From positions 62,001 through 126,000 of the forward strand of contig CAVXLZ010000001.1 in NCBI GenBank assembly GCA_963762825.1: a stretch of DNA of 64,000 nucleotides, written 5' to 3'. Within the stretch, counting starts at the first letter, position 1. Each line of letters begins with the position of its first letter. Source of the DNA: Miltoncostaea sp963762825 (GTDB taxonomy: Bacteria; Actinomycetota; Thermoleophilia; Miltoncostaeales; Miltoncostaeaceae). Under the pieces are notes generated by a model that did no database searches, was not told the DNA's origin, and was given only the letters and a program-made list of their open reading frames with translations. A program made the translations under genes and the position numbers. Below, one piece after another: positions 8,138 to 17,426 of the stretch.

Positions 8138-9775
8138 TTGCCCCACAGGGCCCGGCTCTCCCTTCCCCTGCTCCGAACGGCTGTCGCGCTCACCCTCCTC
8201 GGCCTCGTCGCGACGGCGGTCCCCTCGGCCCATGCGGCGCCGGCGTGCACGCGCTATGCCGCCCCGGGGGGCAGCGATTCGGCATCGGGCTCGGCCTCGG
8301 CGCCCTACCGCAGCGCCCAGAAGCTGCAGGACAGCCTCGCCCCGGGCGAGGTCGGCTGCCTCGCCCCGGGCGCGACCTTCTCCGAGCGCCTGCGCGGGAA
8401 TCGCGGCGGCCAGCCGGGGCGTCCGATCACCATGACCAGCGGCCCCGGCAACGGGCGGGCGACGCTGCTGGGTGAGCTGTTCGTGCCCGATGGCACCAGC
8501 GACATCGTCTACACCGACCTGATCATCAACGGCCGCACCTCGTTCCGGGTCAACCCGAGCATCAACGGCGACCGGATCACCTTCTCCAACAACGAGATCA
8601 CCGACGAGAACCACGGGATCTGCTTCCACCTGGGCAAGCCCGGCGAGGGGGTGGCCGAGGACATCGTCATCGACGGCAACCGCATCCACAACTGCGGGCG
8701 CCTGCCGGCCACCGGCTTCGATCACGGCATCTACCTCAACACCACCCGCAACGTGCGCATCACCAACAACTACATCTACGACAACGCCGACTACGGGGTC
8801 CACCTCTACCCCGACGCCCAGGGCACCCTGGTGGCCAACAACGTCATCGACGGCAACGGCCGCGGGGTGACCTTCTCGGGCGAGGGCTCGACCGCCTCCA
8901 GCAACAACGTGGTCACCAACAACATCATCAGCAACTCCAGCAACACCTCCAACATCGAGTCCTACTGGGGCGGCCCGGTCGGCTCGGGCAACCGGGCCGA
9001 GGGCAACTGCCTGTGGAACGGCGCCAAGGGCAACATCGGCACCCAGACCGGCTTTGCCGTCTCCAACAACCTCTCGGTCGATCCGCTCTTTGCCAACCGC
9101 TCCGCCAAGGACTTCTCCCTGCGCCCCGGCAGCCCCTGCGCCGGCAAGGGGCCCGGCTCGGCGCTGGCGCCGATCGGCGGCGCGTCCGCAGCCCCCACGC
9201 CCGGAGCGGGCGCTCCGGCGCGCGCGCTGCGCAAGCTGCGCCTCTCGTTGACGTGGTTACCCGGAAGGACCCTGGTCGTCAGGGCCAACGCGCGCGTCTC
9301 GGGCCGCGTCAAGATGGTGGTCCGCTCCGGTAGGACGATCCTCGGCAGCTGCACGCGCCGCGCGATCGCCCGGGGAACCGTGCGCTGTCGCTTCTCGGCA
9401 CGGCGGGCAGCGTCGTCCAAGCGCGTCGTGGTGTCGGCGACCCTCGACCCGCGCGGTAGCGCGGCCAACGTCCGCGTCCGCGCGGCCCGCAAGGTCCCGC
9501 AGCCGAGCACGCTGACGGCGCAGGCCACCTGGACGACCGGGCGACCGCTCGTGCTCGGCATCCGCTCGCGTGTCGCCGGGCAGATCACCATGGCGGCCAG
9601 CAGCGGCTCGCAGCGCCTCGGCCAGTGCCGCAAGAGGGTGGCCCGCGGCAAGTCGGTCTCGTGTCGCTTCAACGTGAGCGCCCTGTCGCGCGACTCGAAG
9701 GTCGTGTTGACGGCCGCCCTGCGGCGCGGCTCGGGCAAGCCGCTGACCATCCGGCTCACCAAGAGGCTCGGCTGA
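8138..9775 (+). CDS. Secreted right-handed beta-helix protein with two C-x11-C modules
   Basis: 545 residues from a TTG start chosen because AAAGGA lies 7 nt upstream and a clean signal peptide (LLRTAVALTLLGLVATAV, cut after SAHA) then begins the protein. Residues 40-340 are rich in N-x-I/V strands such as NNEITDENHGI, NVRITNNYIYDNADYGV and NNVIDGN, the pattern of parallel beta-helix (pectate-lyase-like/NosD) repeats, often carbohydrate-binding or -cleaving. The last 180 residues hold two basic modules, each with GSC or GQC, then 11 residues, then a second Cys. The same module ends the two lysyl-oxidase-like proteins at 29-33 kb. The substrate is unknown. Confidence 0.8.
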   Translation: MPHRARLSLPLLRTAVALTLLGLVATAVPSAHAAPACTRYAAPGGSDSASGSASAPYRSAQKLQDSLAPGEVGCLAPGATFSERLRGNRGGQPGRPITMTSGPGNGRATLLGELFVPDGTSDIVYTDLIINGRTSFRVNPSINGDRITFSNNEITDENHGICFHLGKPGEGVAEDIVIDGNRIHNCGRLPATGFDHGIYLNTTRNVRITNNYIYDNADYGVHLYPDAQGTLVANNVIDGNGRGVTFSGEGSTASSNNVVTNNIISNSSNTSNIESYWGGPVGSGNRAEGNCLWNGAKGNIGTQTGFAVSNNLSVDPLFANRSAKDFSLRPGSPCAGKGPGSALAPIGGASAAPTPGAGAPARALRKLRLSLTWLPGRTLVVRANARVSGRVKMVVRSGRTILGSCTRRAIARGTVRCRFSARRAASSKRVVVSATLDPRGSAANVRVRAARKVPQPSTLTAQATWTTGRPLVLGIRSRVAGQITMAASSGSQRLGQCRKRVARGKSVSCRFNVSALSRDSKVVLTAALRRGSGKPLTIRLTKRLG

Positions 9776-9782
9776 TGCAGGG

Positions 9783-10793
9783 GTGAGCTCGCAAGGTCCG
9801 TCTCCGCTGGTCACCGTGATCATGCCGATCCGCAACGAGGAGGCGTTCATCGCGCGCAGCCTCGGAGCGGTGCTGGAGCAGGACTACCCGGCCGAGAGGA
9901 TGCAGGTCATCGTCGCCGACGGGATGTCGGACGACGCCACCCGCGCGGTGGTCGGGCAGTTGGCGGCGGCTCACCCGGGCCACACCGTCGAGATCGTCGA
10001 CAACCCCGGCCAGATCGTCCCGACCGGCTTCAACGCGGCTCTCGAGCGCGCTCGCGGAGATGTCATCGTCCGGGTCGACGGTCACACGATCATCGATCCC
10101 GACTACGTCGCGCAGTGCGTCTCGGCGCTGGCCGAGTCCGGAGCGGACAACGTCGGAGGCCGCATGGATGCGGTCAGCAACAGCCCGGTGGGTGAGGCGA
10201 TCGCCCTCGCGACCTCCTCCCCCTTCGGAGTGGGCAACTCGCAGTTCCACTACGCGGAAGGCCAGCACTGGGTCGATTCGGTCTACATGGGCGCCTGGCC
10301 GCGCGAGGTCTTCGAGCGGGTCGGCCGCTTCGACCCCGAGATGGTCCGAAACCAGGATGACGAGTTCAACTACCGCCTGAGCTCGAGCGGGGGCCGGATC
10401 CTGCTGACCGACCGGATCCGCTCGCGCTACTACAGCCGCAGCTCGCTGCGCGCGCTGCTGCGCCAGTACCGCCAGTACGGTCACTGGAAGGTGCGGGTGC
10501 TGCAGAAGCATCCTCGTCAGATGAGCGCGCGCCAGTTCGCACCGCCCGCACTTGTCGCCGGGCTCGCCGGCGGGGCGCTCCTGGCGCCCTTCAGCCGACC
10601 GGTGCGCCGTCTCTGGGCCTTGCTCGTGGCGGTGTACGCCGTGGCCAACCTGGGGGCCTCGCTGTCGATCGCACGCCGTTCGGAGCTGCGATACATGCGG
10701 TTCCTGCCGATCGTCTTCGGGGCGTTGCACCTCGGATACGGCGCCGGCTTCCTCGGCGGCCTCGTCCGCTTCCGCAAGCGCTGGGGCGGATAG
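9783..10793 (+). CDS. Family 2 glycosyltransferase, ExoA-like, membrane bound
   Basis: 336 residues, GTG start 7 nt after the previous stop. The N-terminus has VTVIMPIRNEEAFI, VIVADGMSDD and the sugar-nucleotide/metal site VRVDGHT, then NQDDEFNYRL, all standard for GT2 (GT-A fold). Three hydrophobic segments at the C-terminus (ALVAGLAGGALLAPF, LWALLVAVYAVANLGAS, FGALHLGYGAGFLGGLV) anchor it in the membrane. It probably adds a sugar to the lipid-linked repeat unit of the surface polysaccharide. Confidence 0.9.
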   Translation: MSSQGPSPLVTVIMPIRNEEAFIARSLGAVLEQDYPAERMQVIVADGMSDDATRAVVGQLAAAHPGHTVEIVDNPGQIVPTGFNAALERARGDVIVRVDGHTIIDPDYVAQCVSALAESGADNVGGRMDAVSNSPVGEAIALATSSPFGVGNSQFHYAEGQHWVDSVYMGAWPREVFERVGRFDPEMVRNQDDEFNYRLSSSGGRILLTDRIRSRYYSRSSLRALLRQYRQYGHWKVRVLQKHPRQMSARQFAPPALVAGLAGGALLAPFSRPVRRLWALLVAVYAVANLGASLSIARRSELRYMRFLPIVFGALHLGYGAGFLGGLVRFRKRWGG

Positions 10794-10962
10794 GCCCGGG
10801 CGCTGCGGACACCCTCCGGGCGTTCGCGGTTTCTGGTGTTTTTTCGACCAGCCGTCCTCCGAAGGTCGAGGAGGCAAACCCCCCGTACGACCCTGCCCCC
10901 GGCCTGCGACGGCGGCGAGTATTCGTCTCGTTCAATTGGAAGATGACGAACGGAGTTCCGAA

Positions 10963-12447
10963 ATGACGGTACGAGACCACCTGGGACGGAGCCTCGCGGT
11001 GGGCGGTGCGCTCGCAGTGCTCGGCGCCGGCGCGCTGACTCTGAGCGAGCGCGCCCTGGCCGTTGCTCCTCCCGCCACCGCGGGGGCGAACGGGGCCACG
11101 CTCGTCGCCAGCAGCGCGGGCGCAGAGAACAACAAGCCGATCGGCCCGCTCGCGGGCACGGTGACCACGTCCAGCATCACCGTTCCCGAATCGGCGCAGA
11201 CCTACCTGCGCGACCTGGACGTGCGGACCTTCATCGAGCACTCGGCCTCGGGCGACCTCGACATCGAGATCACCTCGCCGGCGCGCCCGGGCCAGACGGC
11301 GCGGACCGTGAAGCTCGTCCTCCGCCCGAACGGCATCGCCGGCGTCGACAACGTCTTCAAGGGGACGCTGTGGGACGACTCCTCGCTGAACCCGGTGAGC
11401 GACCTGAGCGCCGCCCTGCTCGGAGCCGACTCGCCCCAGGCCGACCTCACCCCCGAGGGGGCGCTCGGCCGCTTCGTGGGCATCGACCCGCGTGGCACCT
11501 GGACGCTCAAGGTCACCGATCAGGTTGACGCCCCGGGCGACCCGGCCACCGACGGCGGTACCCTGACCGGCTGGAGCCTCGAGCTCGCGACCCAGGATGT
11601 GGCGCCGGTCGTCGCGCCGACGGTCACGGCGCAGACCCCGGCCGGCCCCGCCGTCGCGATCCCCGACTCACCGGCCGCGGGGATCACGTCGTCGATCACG
11701 GTCGCCGGAGCCAAGAACTACCTGACCGACGTCAACCTGGTCACGAACATCTCGCACGCCGACTCGGGCGACCTCGAGATCCGCCTCTCGCACGGGGGCC
11801 GGACCGCCCTGATCGCCTCGAAGGTCAACGGCGGCACGGTGTTCTACACCGACCGCACCTTCGACGACTCGGCGTCGACGCTCGTGAGGCAGGCGACCGA
11901 CGCGCCGGGCTCGGTCGTACCCGAGGGCGCCCTGTCCGCGTTCCGCGGCATGGACCCAAACGGCGTCTGGACGCTCACGGTGAGCGATGTCGTGCCGCTG
12001 ACGACGGGCACGCTCAATTCCTGGAAGCTCAACATCGGCGCCGCCGACTCCAGCGCACCGCCGCCGGTCGTGCCGCCGGTCACGCCCCCGGTCGTGACGC
12101 CCCCGGTCTCGCAGCCGCCGGTCGTCATCCCGCAGGGCGCGACGCCACTCAAGCTGAGCGTGCGCAAGCTCGTGGTCAAGAAGTTCCGCGCGAAGAGCAG
12201 GATCCAGCTCAGGATAACGTGGCGCAACGGCACGGGCCGCGTGACCTACAGGGCCATCCTGAGCACCAAGATCGGCAAGAAGAACGTGCGCAAGATCGTG
12301 AAGGGCGCCGGCAAGGCAGGAAACCGAACCGTCAAGAAGACGGTGAGAGTTCCCAAGAAGTGGAGGGGCAAGAAGGTGACCGTCAGGCTGATCGTCAAGA
12401 ACAGCGGCAAGACGATCGTCCGCAACAAGAAGATCCGCCGCTTCTAG
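10963..12447 (+). CDS. Secreted protein with two proprotein-convertase P domains and a basic tail
   Basis: 494 residues. ATG at 10963 is preceded by CGGAG at 7 nt and begins a signal peptide (LAVGGALAVLGAGALTL). Two P/Homo-B-like jelly-roll domains follow (about 50-210 and 225-360); each has the family endings GTWTLKVTD...GWSLEL and GVWTLTVSD...SWKLNI. There is no protease domain. A proline-rich linker (PPVVPPVTPPVV type) leads to a C-terminal 95 residues extremely rich in Lys and Arg, ending KIRRF. P domains usually accompany subtilisin-like proteases or act as binding modules. The Lys-rich tail would be a good substrate for amine cross-linking by the lysyl-oxidase-like proteins; this is inference. 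Confidence 0.8.
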   Translation: MTVRDHLGRSLAVGGALAVLGAGALTLSERALAVAPPATAGANGATLVASSAGAENNKPIGPLAGTVTTSSITVPESAQTYLRDLDVRTFIEHSASGDLDIEITSPARPGQTARTVKLVLRPNGIAGVDNVFKGTLWDDSSLNPVSDLSAALLGADSPQADLTPEGALGRFVGIDPRGTWTLKVTDQVDAPGDPATDGGTLTGWSLELATQDVAPVVAPTVTAQTPAGPAVAIPDSPAAGITSSITVAGAKNYLTDVNLVTNISHADSGDLEIRLSHGGRTALIASKVNGGTVFYTDRTFDDSASTLVRQATDAPGSVVPEGALSAFRGMDPNGVWTLTVSDVVPLTTGTLNSWKLNIGAADSSAPPPVVPPVTPPVVTPPVSQPPVVIPQGATPLKLSVRKLVVKKFRAKSRIQLRITWRNGTGRVTYRAILSTKIGKKNVRKIVKGAGKAGNRTVKKTVRVPKKWRGKKVTVRLIVKNSGKTIVRNKKIRRF

Positions 12448-12458
12448 TGCGCTCGGAG

Positions 12459-12492
12459 CGGGGATGCGGGCCGGATGGCGTCCGCATCCCCG
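12459..12492 (+). terminator. Hairpin terminator after the P-domain gene
   Basis: CGGGGATGCGG (12459-12469) pairs with CCGCATCCCCG (12482-12492), an 11-bp perfect stem with a 12-nt loop, starting 12 nt after the stop codon. Confidence 0.65.
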
Positions 12493-12607
12493 CCGAGGCG
12501 GACCGGGCAACCGGCGCACAGTCCGGGGGGGCGCGTAAGCTTGCGCAAAGTTGCCGAGCCCCTCAGCTCCGCTGGAACCCGATCGGACCATCTGGAGGTC
12601 GATTTCG

Positions 12608-13936
12608 ATGACGCAACACGTGAGCGCCAAGCCCTTCTCGGTGAGGTGGCTGATCGCCTTCCTCGTGCTCCTGGCGGGGATGCTCGCGCTGCAGGCCTCC
12701 GTTGCCGCAGCCGCCGTCCAGACCCAGACCTACACCGGCCAGGACGATGGACCCACCCCCGACATCTACCGCTCCGACATCGGGACCTTCTTCCAGCCGG
12801 ACGGATCTCCCGCGTCGCTCGTGGGTCAGGCCGGCACGATCAACCTGACACTCGACGGCACCCCGGTCGTCAGCTTCTGCGTTGACGCCACCTCCGGCCT
12901 CAACACCGGCACCGTCCAGTCGGACGTCCAGGAGGTACCCCTCGACACCGTTCAGAATCGGGCAATCCTCTACGTGGTCCAGAACGGTGCGCTGGTGGGT
13001 CCGCCCACGCCGGCGAAGCAGCAGCGGGCGGCACTCAGCCAGACCGCGGTCTGGGTGCTCGACGGAGACCTGCGCGAGGTCAACCCGACCAGCGACCCCG
13101 CCTTCAACGCCGAGGTCGCCGCCCTGGTCGCGGCGGCGCGCGCCGCCGCCGCCACTCCGGCTTCGCTCGGCCTCTCGGCGAGCGCGCCGGCTCCCGGGGC
13201 CACCACCTCCACCATCACGGTGACGGGCCGGGCCGGCGCCGCGGTCTCGCTCTCCATCACGGCCGGCACGGGGACCCTCTCGACCGGCGAGGTCACCCTC
13301 GGCCCGGATGGCACGGCAACAGCCACCCTCACCTCGGCGGCTCCCGGAAGCGTCACCGTCGGCGCCTCCACGGCCGGCGACGGCGTGTTGGTCCGCGTGA
13401 CGCCGCTCCGGGGCAGCCAGGCGACCGTGAACGCGCGGCCCTCCACGCTCACCGCCTCAACCGCCGTCACGTTCGCGGCGGCGCCGGTGACTCCCGTCAC
13501 GCCGGCTGCGACTCCCGCCGCCCCGACGGTCCCGGTCGCCGCGACCTCCGGGAAGCTGACCCTCCGGATCAGCAAGGGCGGCCCGAAGCGCGCCAAGGCG
13601 CTCGGCCTCGTGCGCTACCGGATCACGGTGAAGAACACGAGCAATAGGGCGGCAACCGGTGTCGTCCTCCGGGATGTGCTCCCGGGCGGCCTCACCTTCG
13701 TCCGCTCGAACCGCAAGAGCTCCATCGCCAAGCGCTCCGTCGTGGTGAAGCTCGGCCGCATCCCTGCCGGCGCGAGCCGGACGACCTATGTCTGGGTGCG
13801 CGCCAACGCGAACGTCCGCGGGGCCCGCACCAACGTGGCGAGGGTGAGCGGCATCAACGTGCGCAACGCCTCCGCCTCAGCTCGGACGGCGTTCACCCCG
13901 CGGCCCGTCCGGGTCCAGCCCGCGGTCACCGGCTGA
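12608..13936 (+). CDS. Secreted thioester-domain (TQXA-type) adhesin-like protein
   Basis: 442 residues from ATG at 12608 (GGAGG about 9 nt upstream). A signal peptide (WLIAFLVLLAGMLALQA) is followed by a domain with SFCVDA (Cys91) and LSQTAVWVL (Gln145). The Q-x-A-x-W motif with a preceding aromatic-Cys is the mark of thioester domains, which form an internal Cys-Gln thioester able to bind amines covalently. Next come an Ig/FN3-like segment (about 180-270), an Ala/Pro/Thr linker and a DUF11-like domain (YRITVKNTSNRAATGV, about 330-430). No LPXTG anchor or C-terminal membrane segment is visible, so surface attachment is unexplained. No database search was possible. Confidence 0.68.
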   Translation: MTQHVSAKPFSVRWLIAFLVLLAGMLALQASVAAAAVQTQTYTGQDDGPTPDIYRSDIGTFFQPDGSPASLVGQAGTINLTLDGTPVVSFCVDATSGLNTGTVQSDVQEVPLDTVQNRAILYVVQNGALVGPPTPAKQQRAALSQTAVWVLDGDLREVNPTSDPAFNAEVAALVAAARAAAATPASLGLSASAPAPGATTSTITVTGRAGAAVSLSITAGTGTLSTGEVTLGPDGTATATLTSAAPGSVTVGASTAGDGVLVRVTPLRGSQATVNARPSTLTASTAVTFAAAPVTPVTPAATPAAPTVPVAATSGKLTLRISKGGPKRAKALGLVRYRITVKNTSNRAATGVVLRDVLPGGLTFVRSNRKSSIAKRSVVVKLGRIPAGASRTTYVWVRANANVRGARTNVARVSGINVRNASASARTAFTPRPVRVQPAVTG

Positions 13937-13950
13937 CCTCGCGTCGTCTC

Positions 13951-13985
13951 CTCACCCCGCCGCCGGCTGCCGGCGGCGGGGTGAG
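13951..13985 (+). terminator. Strong GC hairpin terminator
   Basis: A 17-bp perfect stem closes around a single T (left arm CTCACCCCGCCGCCGGC), starting 14 nt after the stop of the thioester-domain gene. Confidence 0.75.
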
Positions 13986-14029
13986 GGCGTCGCGCGCATA
14001 CCTGACCGAGACGATCGCGAGGTCGCGGG

Positions 14030-15157
14030 ATGATCGATGAAGCACGCAGCCAGATCGCCCGCGTGCGCTACGGGCTCGGCTGGCGCCTCCGCTCGGGGGC
14101 GGCACGCGGCGCGCGCACGGCGGAGATCCTCCGCCTGAGCGCGCGAGAGAGCGGTACCGCGCTGCCGCGGACGGCGGCGCGGGCGGCCGCACTCGTCCGG
14201 CGGCGCGGCTTCACCCTCGATGAGGCCTTCACCCTCGGCCTGCTCGACCCCGATCGGCCCGATGAAGAGGTCACGCGAACGGTGAGCAAGCGGGAGATGA
14301 TCCGCGAGCAGGCTCGCCTCAACCCGAACGAGTTCTGGTACCTGACCGAGGACAAGGCGATCTTCTACCGGCACGCCGAGGCGATCGGGCTCCCCGTGCC
14401 GACGCTCTACGCGATCCTCTGCCAGTCGGGCCCCGGGTGGTCCCACACCGGCGCCCAGCTGGCCGAGCCCGCCGACTGGGACGGCCTGTTCGCCCATGGC
14501 CTGCCGGACACCTTCGTGATCAAGCCGGCTCGCGGTTACTACGGCCTGGACGTTCGCGTCATCGAGCGCCGCGGCGATCGCCTGATCCAGCTCGGCGCGG
14601 GGGAGGTCACCCCGTCGGAGCTCCGCCGCCAACTGGTCGACAACCGCCAGTTCCACGTGCATGTCGTGCAGGAACGGCTCACCAACCACGCCGACATGCC
14701 CGGTGGGCGCGACGCCCTCCAGACCGTCCGGATGGTGACGCTCGTCGATCGAGACGGATCCGTCCACGTGATCTGCGGCTTCTTCAAGACGGCGCTGAGC
14801 GGCGCGGTGATCGACAACTTCCGCCTCGGCCTCACCGGCAATCTCACGAGCCCGGTCGATCCTCGCGACGGCACCTTCCTCGAACTGATCGCAGCGGGGC
14901 CGGGTGGTGTGCTGCGCCAGGTGGACCCGCCTCCGGGCACCGGCGCGCCCCTTCCGGGGACGCGCATGCCGATGTGGGACGAGTGCCGCGCGGCGGTGAT
15001 CGCCGCCGCCTCCGCCTTCCTGCCGATGCGCACGCTCGGCTGGGACGTCGCCGTGACGCCGGAGGGCGTGCGGATCGTCGAGGCCAACATGTGGTGGGAT
15101 CCCGTCGGCCACGTCGAGGGCGTGTACGACGCCCTGGAGCAGCTGAAGCGCGCCTGA
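14030..15157 (+). CDS. Sugar-transfer-associated ATP-grasp enzyme
   Basis: 375 residues. After a helical N-terminus it has the lid/nucleotide segment FVIKPARGYYGLDV, TVRMVTLVDRDG, ICGFFKTALSG, and the C-terminal metal-binding piece LGWDVAVTPEGVRIVEANM, where Glu and Asn ligate magnesium as in ATP-grasp enzymes. The pattern matches the ATPgrasp_ST group found in polysaccharide clusters, thought to ligate a carboxyl group to an amine on a sugar polymer or its carrier. The actual substrates are unknown. It is convergent with sucD across a hairpin terminator. Confidence 0.78.
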   Translation: MIDEARSQIARVRYGLGWRLRSGAARGARTAEILRLSARESGTALPRTAARAAALVRRRGFTLDEAFTLGLLDPDRPDEEVTRTVSKREMIREQARLNPNEFWYLTEDKAIFYRHAEAIGLPVPTLYAILCQSGPGWSHTGAQLAEPADWDGLFAHGLPDTFVIKPARGYYGLDVRVIERRGDRLIQLGAGEVTPSELRRQLVDNRQFHVHVVQERLTNHADMPGGRDALQTVRMVTLVDRDGSVHVICGFFKTALSGAVIDNFRLGLTGNLTSPVDPRDGTFLELIAAGPGGVLRQVDPPPGTGAPLPGTRMPMWDECRAAVIAAASAFLPMRTLGWDVAVTPEGVRIVEANMWWDPVGHVEGVYDALEQLKRA

Positions 15158-15167
15158 GGGCGTCGCC

Positions 15168-15197
15168 GAGGGATCGGGCGGGACGACCCGATCCCTC
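15168..15197. terminator. Hairpin between convergent ATP-grasp and sucD genes
   Basis: GAGGGATCGGG pairs with CCCGATCCCTC, an 11-bp perfect stem with an 8-nt loop, 11 nt after one stop codon and 15 nt beyond the other, so it can serve both strands. Confidence 0.7.
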
Positions 15198-15211
15198 AAG
15201 CAGCCGTCGGG

Positions 15212-16084
15212 CTACGAGCCGAGCGCCTCCTGCACGAGGGCGGCGACGGCCGTCGGGCTCTCGCCGACGCGCACGCCGCGCGCCTCGAGCGCCTCCTTCT
15301 TGGCCTGCGCGGTGCCGCTGGAGCCGGTGATGATGGCTCCGGCGTGTCCCATCTGCTTGCCGGGAGGCGCCTGGAAGCCGGCCACGTAGCCGACCACCGG
15401 CGTGGACATGTTCGCCGCGATGTAGTCGGCCGCCCCCTCCTCCTCGCTGCCCCCGATCTCGCCCACCATCACGACGAGGTCGGTCTCGGGGTCGGCCTCG
15501 AAGCGGGCGAGCATGTCGATGAACGAGCTCCCCACCACCGGGTCGCCTCCGATGCCAACGACGGTGCTCTGGCCGATCCCGAGGAGCGCGAGCTCCTTGG
15601 AGATCTGGTACGTGAGCGTGCCGCTGCGGCTCACCAGGCCGACCCGCCCGGGCTGGAAGACCTGCGTCGGCATGATGCCGACGCTCGCCACCCCGGGGCT
15701 GATGACGCCCGGGCAGTTGGGGCCGATGAGGGTCTTGTCGCCCCGCTTGAGGTGCGTATAGACGCGCAGCATGTCGTGGGCGGGAATCCCCTCGGTGATG
15801 CAGACCACGACCTCCACGCTGCTGTCGAGCGCCTCGAGGATGGCGTCCGCCGCGAATCGGGGCGGCACGAAGACCATCGCGGTGTTGGCCCCGGTGGCCT
15901 CGGCCGCGTCGTCGACCGTGTTGAAGACCGGGATCCCGTCGACGTCCTGGCCGGCCTTGCCGGGCGTGACGCCGGCGACGACCTGCGTGCCGTACGCCTT
16001 GTTGCGGGTGGCGTGGAATGCGCCCTCGCGGCCGGTGATGCCCTGCACCACGAGCTTGGTCGATGCATCGACGAGGATGCTCAT
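15212..16084 (-). CDS. sucD: Succinyl-CoA synthetase alpha subunit
   Basis: 290 residues, the normal length. The CoA-binding N-terminus reads VQGITGREGAFH; the phosphohistidine segment is KQMGHAGAIITG near residue 240; IGPNCPGVISPG is also typical. With SucC it interconverts succinyl-CoA and succinate with nucleotide triphosphate formation in the citric acid cycle. The ATG overlaps the sucC stop by 4 nt (ATGA), so translation is coupled. It could drain the succinyl-CoA made by the propionate operon at 24-29 kb. Confidence 0.97.
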   Translation of the reverse strand: MSILVDASTKLVVQGITGREGAFHATRNKAYGTQVVAGVTPGKAGQDVDGIPVFNTVDDAAEATGANTAMVFVPPRFAADAILEALDSSVEVVVCITEGIPAHDMLRVYTHLKRGDKTLIGPNCPGVISPGVASVGIMPTQVFQPGRVGLVSRSGTLTYQISKELALLGIGQSTVVGIGGDPVVGSSFIDMLARFEADPETDLVVMVGEIGGSEEEGAADYIAANMSTPVVGYVAGFQAPPGKQMGHAGAIITGSSGTAQAKKEALEARGVRVGESPTAVAALVQEALGS

Positions 16085-17229
16085 GCGGTCTCCTTCGCCA
16101 GTTCGACGGCTCGTCGTGCGGCCGAGAGCATCGTCGTCTCGACCACGATGTTGGCGGGGGCCCGCTCGGCGATGATCGCCCGGCCCTCCACCTCGTTGGT
16201 TCCGTCGAGGCGCACGACCGTGGGCAGGGTCGCCCCGAGCTGATCGAAGGCGGTCAGGAGGCCTTCGGCCACCTCGTCGCAGCGGGTGATGCCCCCGAAG
16301 ATGTTGATCAGGAGCACCTTGACCTTGTCGTCGCTGAGCAGCACCTCGAGGGCGGTGACCACCTCCTCGGCCTTCGAGCCACCGCCCGCATCGAGGAAGT
16401 TGGCGGGGCGGCCGCCGGCCAGGGCAACGACGTCCAGGGTGCTCATGACGAGTCCCGCGCCGTTGCCGAGGATGCCGACGTCGCCGTCGAGCTTCACGTA
16501 GGTGACCCCGCGCTCCTGGGCCATCCGCTCCTGCGGGTCCAGAGGAGCCACATCACCGATCTCGGAGAGCTCGGGGTGGCGGTGCACGGCGTTGCCGTCG
16601 ATCGTCACCTTGGCGTCGAGGGCGACCACCCGCCCATCCTCGGTGAGCACGAGCGGGTTGATCTCGACGAGCATCGCATCGAGCGAGACGAAGGCCTCGT
16701 AGAGCGTGCCGAGCACGGAGATGACTCCCCGGATCGCCTCGTCGTCGATCTTCGCGTGGTAGGTCAGCCAGCGCGCGTCGTGCGCCTGGAAGCCGATCAG
16801 CGGATCGATATGGCGCCGGACGAGGGCCTCGGGGCTCGATGTGGCGACCTCCTCGATGTCCATTCCGCCGACGGCCGAGAGCATCACCAGCGGGCGCCGC
16901 GCCGCGCGGTCGAACGTGACCGAGGCGTAGTACTCGCGCTTGATCGCCGAGGCCTCCTCGATCCAGACGCTCCGCACGATGTGGCCGCGGATGTCCATGC
17001 CGAGGATGGCCTGCGCGTGCTCCGCCGCCTCGTCCGGAGACTCGGCCAGCTTGATGCCGCCGGCCTTGCCTCGCCCGCCGATCTGCACCTGCGCCTTGAC
17101 CACGACCCGCCCGCCGATCGCCTCGGCGGCCGCTCGCGCCCCCTCGGCCGTCTCGGCCACCTCTCCACGGGGGATGCTGATTCCGTGATTGCCCAGCAAA
17201 CGCTTGCCCTGGTATTCGAGAAGATCCAC
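16081..17229 (-). CDS. sucC: Succinyl-CoA synthetase beta subunit
   Basis: 382 residues from GTG at 17229, chosen because GGGAG precedes it and the protein then begins with the canonical DLLEYQGKRLL (DLxEYQGK). An ATP-grasp domain (VVKAQVQIGGRGKAGG near residue 45) and the C-terminal GDVGILGNGAGLVMSTLD and NIFGGITRCDEVA segments are characteristic. It is the nucleotide- and succinate-binding subunit. The start is divergent from the GNAT gene at 17427. Confidence 0.97.
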   Translation of the reverse strand: MDLLEYQGKRLLGNHGISIPRGEVAETAEGARAAAEAIGGRVVVKAQVQIGGRGKAGGIKLAESPDEAAEHAQAILGMDIRGHIVRSVWIEEASAIKREYYASVTFDRAARRPLVMLSAVGGMDIEEVATSSPEALVRRHIDPLIGFQAHDARWLTYHAKIDDEAIRGVISVLGTLYEAFVSLDAMLVEINPLVLTEDGRVVALDAKVTIDGNAVHRHPELSEIGDVAPLDPQERMAQERGVTYVKLDGDVGILGNGAGLVMSTLDVVALAGGRPANFLDAGGGSKAEEVVTALEVLLSDDKVKVLLINIFGGITRCDEVAEGLLTAFDQLGATLPTVVRLDGTNEVEGRAIIAERAPANIVVETTMLSAARRAVELAKETA

Positions 17230-17426
17230 GCGGCTCCCTTGTCGCCGAAGGAGGTGCCCGTGCTCGGGCATCCGGTTAGGGGCTCGCGCCCCATGGCCTC
17301 ACGGCCGCCGGACATCCTACCCCCCGGCCGGGTCCGGCAGCGAGCGCGGCCCCCCGGTCGGCGGGCGCAACTCGACCTTCGACAGTTCCAGGACTACGGG
17401 GAGTAGGCAACAATGATTGCGTTCTC

